Assembly (NCBI GenBank): GCA_963736325.1
Contig: CAVTOG010000014.1
Location: forward strand, 124,001 to 188,000
Direction of reading: 5' to 3'
Length of the DNA: 64,000 bases
Origin: Actinoallomurus sp963736325
Lineage (GTDB): Bacteria; Actinomycetota; Actinomycetes; Streptosporangiales; Streptosporangiaceae
Shown here: piece by piece, positions 63,200 through 64,000 of the stretch
Position numbering within the stretch: position 1 is the stretch's first letter
Layout of the letters: the number at the start of each line of letters is the position of its first letter
Position numbers and translations under genes: made by a program
Notes under the pieces: model-generated
The model's input: only the letters and a program-made list of their open reading frames with translations
The model's database searches: none
What the model was told of the DNA's origin: nothing

Positions 63200-64000
63200 T
63201 GAGACCGAAGCACGCACGACTGAGGTTGATCGCCGGAGCCACCGCGATCAGCCTGCTCGCCGCCGTACGGCCGGCACCCGCCGCATCGGCGGCCGACCGC
63301 CCCGTCCGCACGTCGGGCACGACCGTCTCGGCCGCCGGCTCTCACGGCCATCCCGGCGTACGCGCCAAGGACCGGTCCGCCGCCACGCGTATCGGGCCGG
63401 ACGCGGGCACCAACCTGGCGGTGGGCAAGCCGGTCACCGCCTCGTCGCACACCTTCGACTTCGTGCCGGAGAATGCCAACGACGACAACGCCGGCACCTA
63501 CTGGGAGGGCGGCGCGGGCGCCTACCCGGAGACGCTGTCGGTCAACCTGGGCGCCAAGGCGGACATCACGTCCGTCGTGGTCAAGCTGAACCCGGACCCG
63601 ATCTGGGGCACCCGTACGCAGACGCTCGAGGTGCTGAGCCGCGCGACCCACTCCGGCGGGTACACGAGCATCGCGGCGTCGAAGGTCTACACGTGGGACC
63701 CGGGCTCGGGGAACACCGTGACCATTCCGGTCAGTGCGAGCGCCGCGGACGTCGAGCTGAGGTTCACCACCAACTCGGGCGCCCCCGGCGCGCAGGTCGG
63801 GGAGTTCCAGGTCATCGGCACGCCGGCACCGGCACCCGACCTGACGATCACCGACATGTCCTGGACGCCGGCGTCGCCGGTCGAGACCGACTCCGTCACG
63901 CTCAAGGCGACGGTGAAGAACATCGGCACGGCGGCCTCCACCGCGACCGACGCCAACGTCTACCTGGCCGGCCAGAAGGTCGGCACCGCGTCGGTCGGCG
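63200..64000 (+). CDS. Secreted discoidin/CARDB protein, 3' end outside the window
   Basis: ATG 63200 follows GAGAGG. A signal peptide (about 1-32, ending PAPAASA) precedes a discoidin-like carbohydrate-binding module (NLAVGKPVTASSHTFDFVPE, DNAGTYWEGG, LSVNLGAKADITSVVVKL, GEFQVIG). A CARDB adhesion domain then begins (PDLTITDMSWTPASPVETDSVTLKATVKN). The catalytic part, if any, lies beyond 64000; such heads are common on secreted alpha- or beta-glucanases. Confidence 0.85.

Overview
The window is very GC-rich (third codon positions almost all G or C, frequent GTG starts, TTA leucine codons almost absent) and gene-dense. Together with a type VII (ESX-like) secretion locus, ECF sigma factors, LAL and STAND regulators and secreted glycosidases, this points to a filamentous actinobacterium. 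A Streptosporangiales/Thermomonosporaceae-type chromosome is my best guess, by inference only.

Layout. 1-9.1 kb: the start of an unidentified minus-strand gene, then a coupled plus-strand run (a large ADP-ribosyltransferase-like protein, a 71-aa ORF, an unknown 344-aa protein, and a beta-helix protein fused to two AAA+ domains of EccA/CbxX type), closed by a convergent ECF sigma factor. 9.3-16 kb: a beta-rich unknown, a secreted phospholipase D-like protein, a DeoR regulator with a small MITE-like element inserted exactly at its stop codon, and a LAL regulator with a TTA codon.

16-45 kb is the type VII core. mycP, an 86-aa ORF and eccC are coupled on the minus strand. eccD, eccB, several WXG100-like proteins, a glycine-rich substrate and a YbaB-like protein run divergently on the plus strand. 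The plus-strand run ends in one giant reading frame, 29014-44830, which would encode about 5,272 residues once two single-base deletions (near 30170 and 31318) are repaired. It has a CpnT-type WXG100-like N-terminus, a Ser/Thr-rich linker, a long middle region, a coiled coil, a papain-fold glutamine-deamidase-like (Tox-PL) domain, a second papain-like segment, an OmpA-like module and a C-terminal pierisin/scabin-like ADP-ribosyltransferase domain. The mycosin appears catalytically dead (Ser position is Gly, oxyanion Asn missing).

45-52.6 kb: a membrane-anchored ricin-type lectin and a fragmentary bulb-type lectin, each preceded by a 23-codon ORF with near-identical start context; a paralogue of the first large protein; a paralogue of the first sigma factor; a chloroperoxidase-like hydrolase without its Ser nucleophile; and an XRE-STAND-TPR regulator. 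The sigma factor and the hydrolase carry the same long promoter element. This looks like a partial duplication of the 0-9 kb block, so both flanks appear to belong functionally to the secretion/toxin locus.

52.6-64 kb is general chromosome: a scar of IS5-type and WD40 fragments, a SnoaL-like protein, a SufR-like regulator divergent from folE and an ArsC-like gene, a LacI-controlled glucan block (GH16 enzyme, LacI regulator, decayed beta-glucosidase/CBM32 gene with its operator intact), an alditol oxidase, an EF-hand protein, a PucR regulator and the start of a secreted discoidin/CARDB protein. No rRNA, tRNA or CRISPR was seen.
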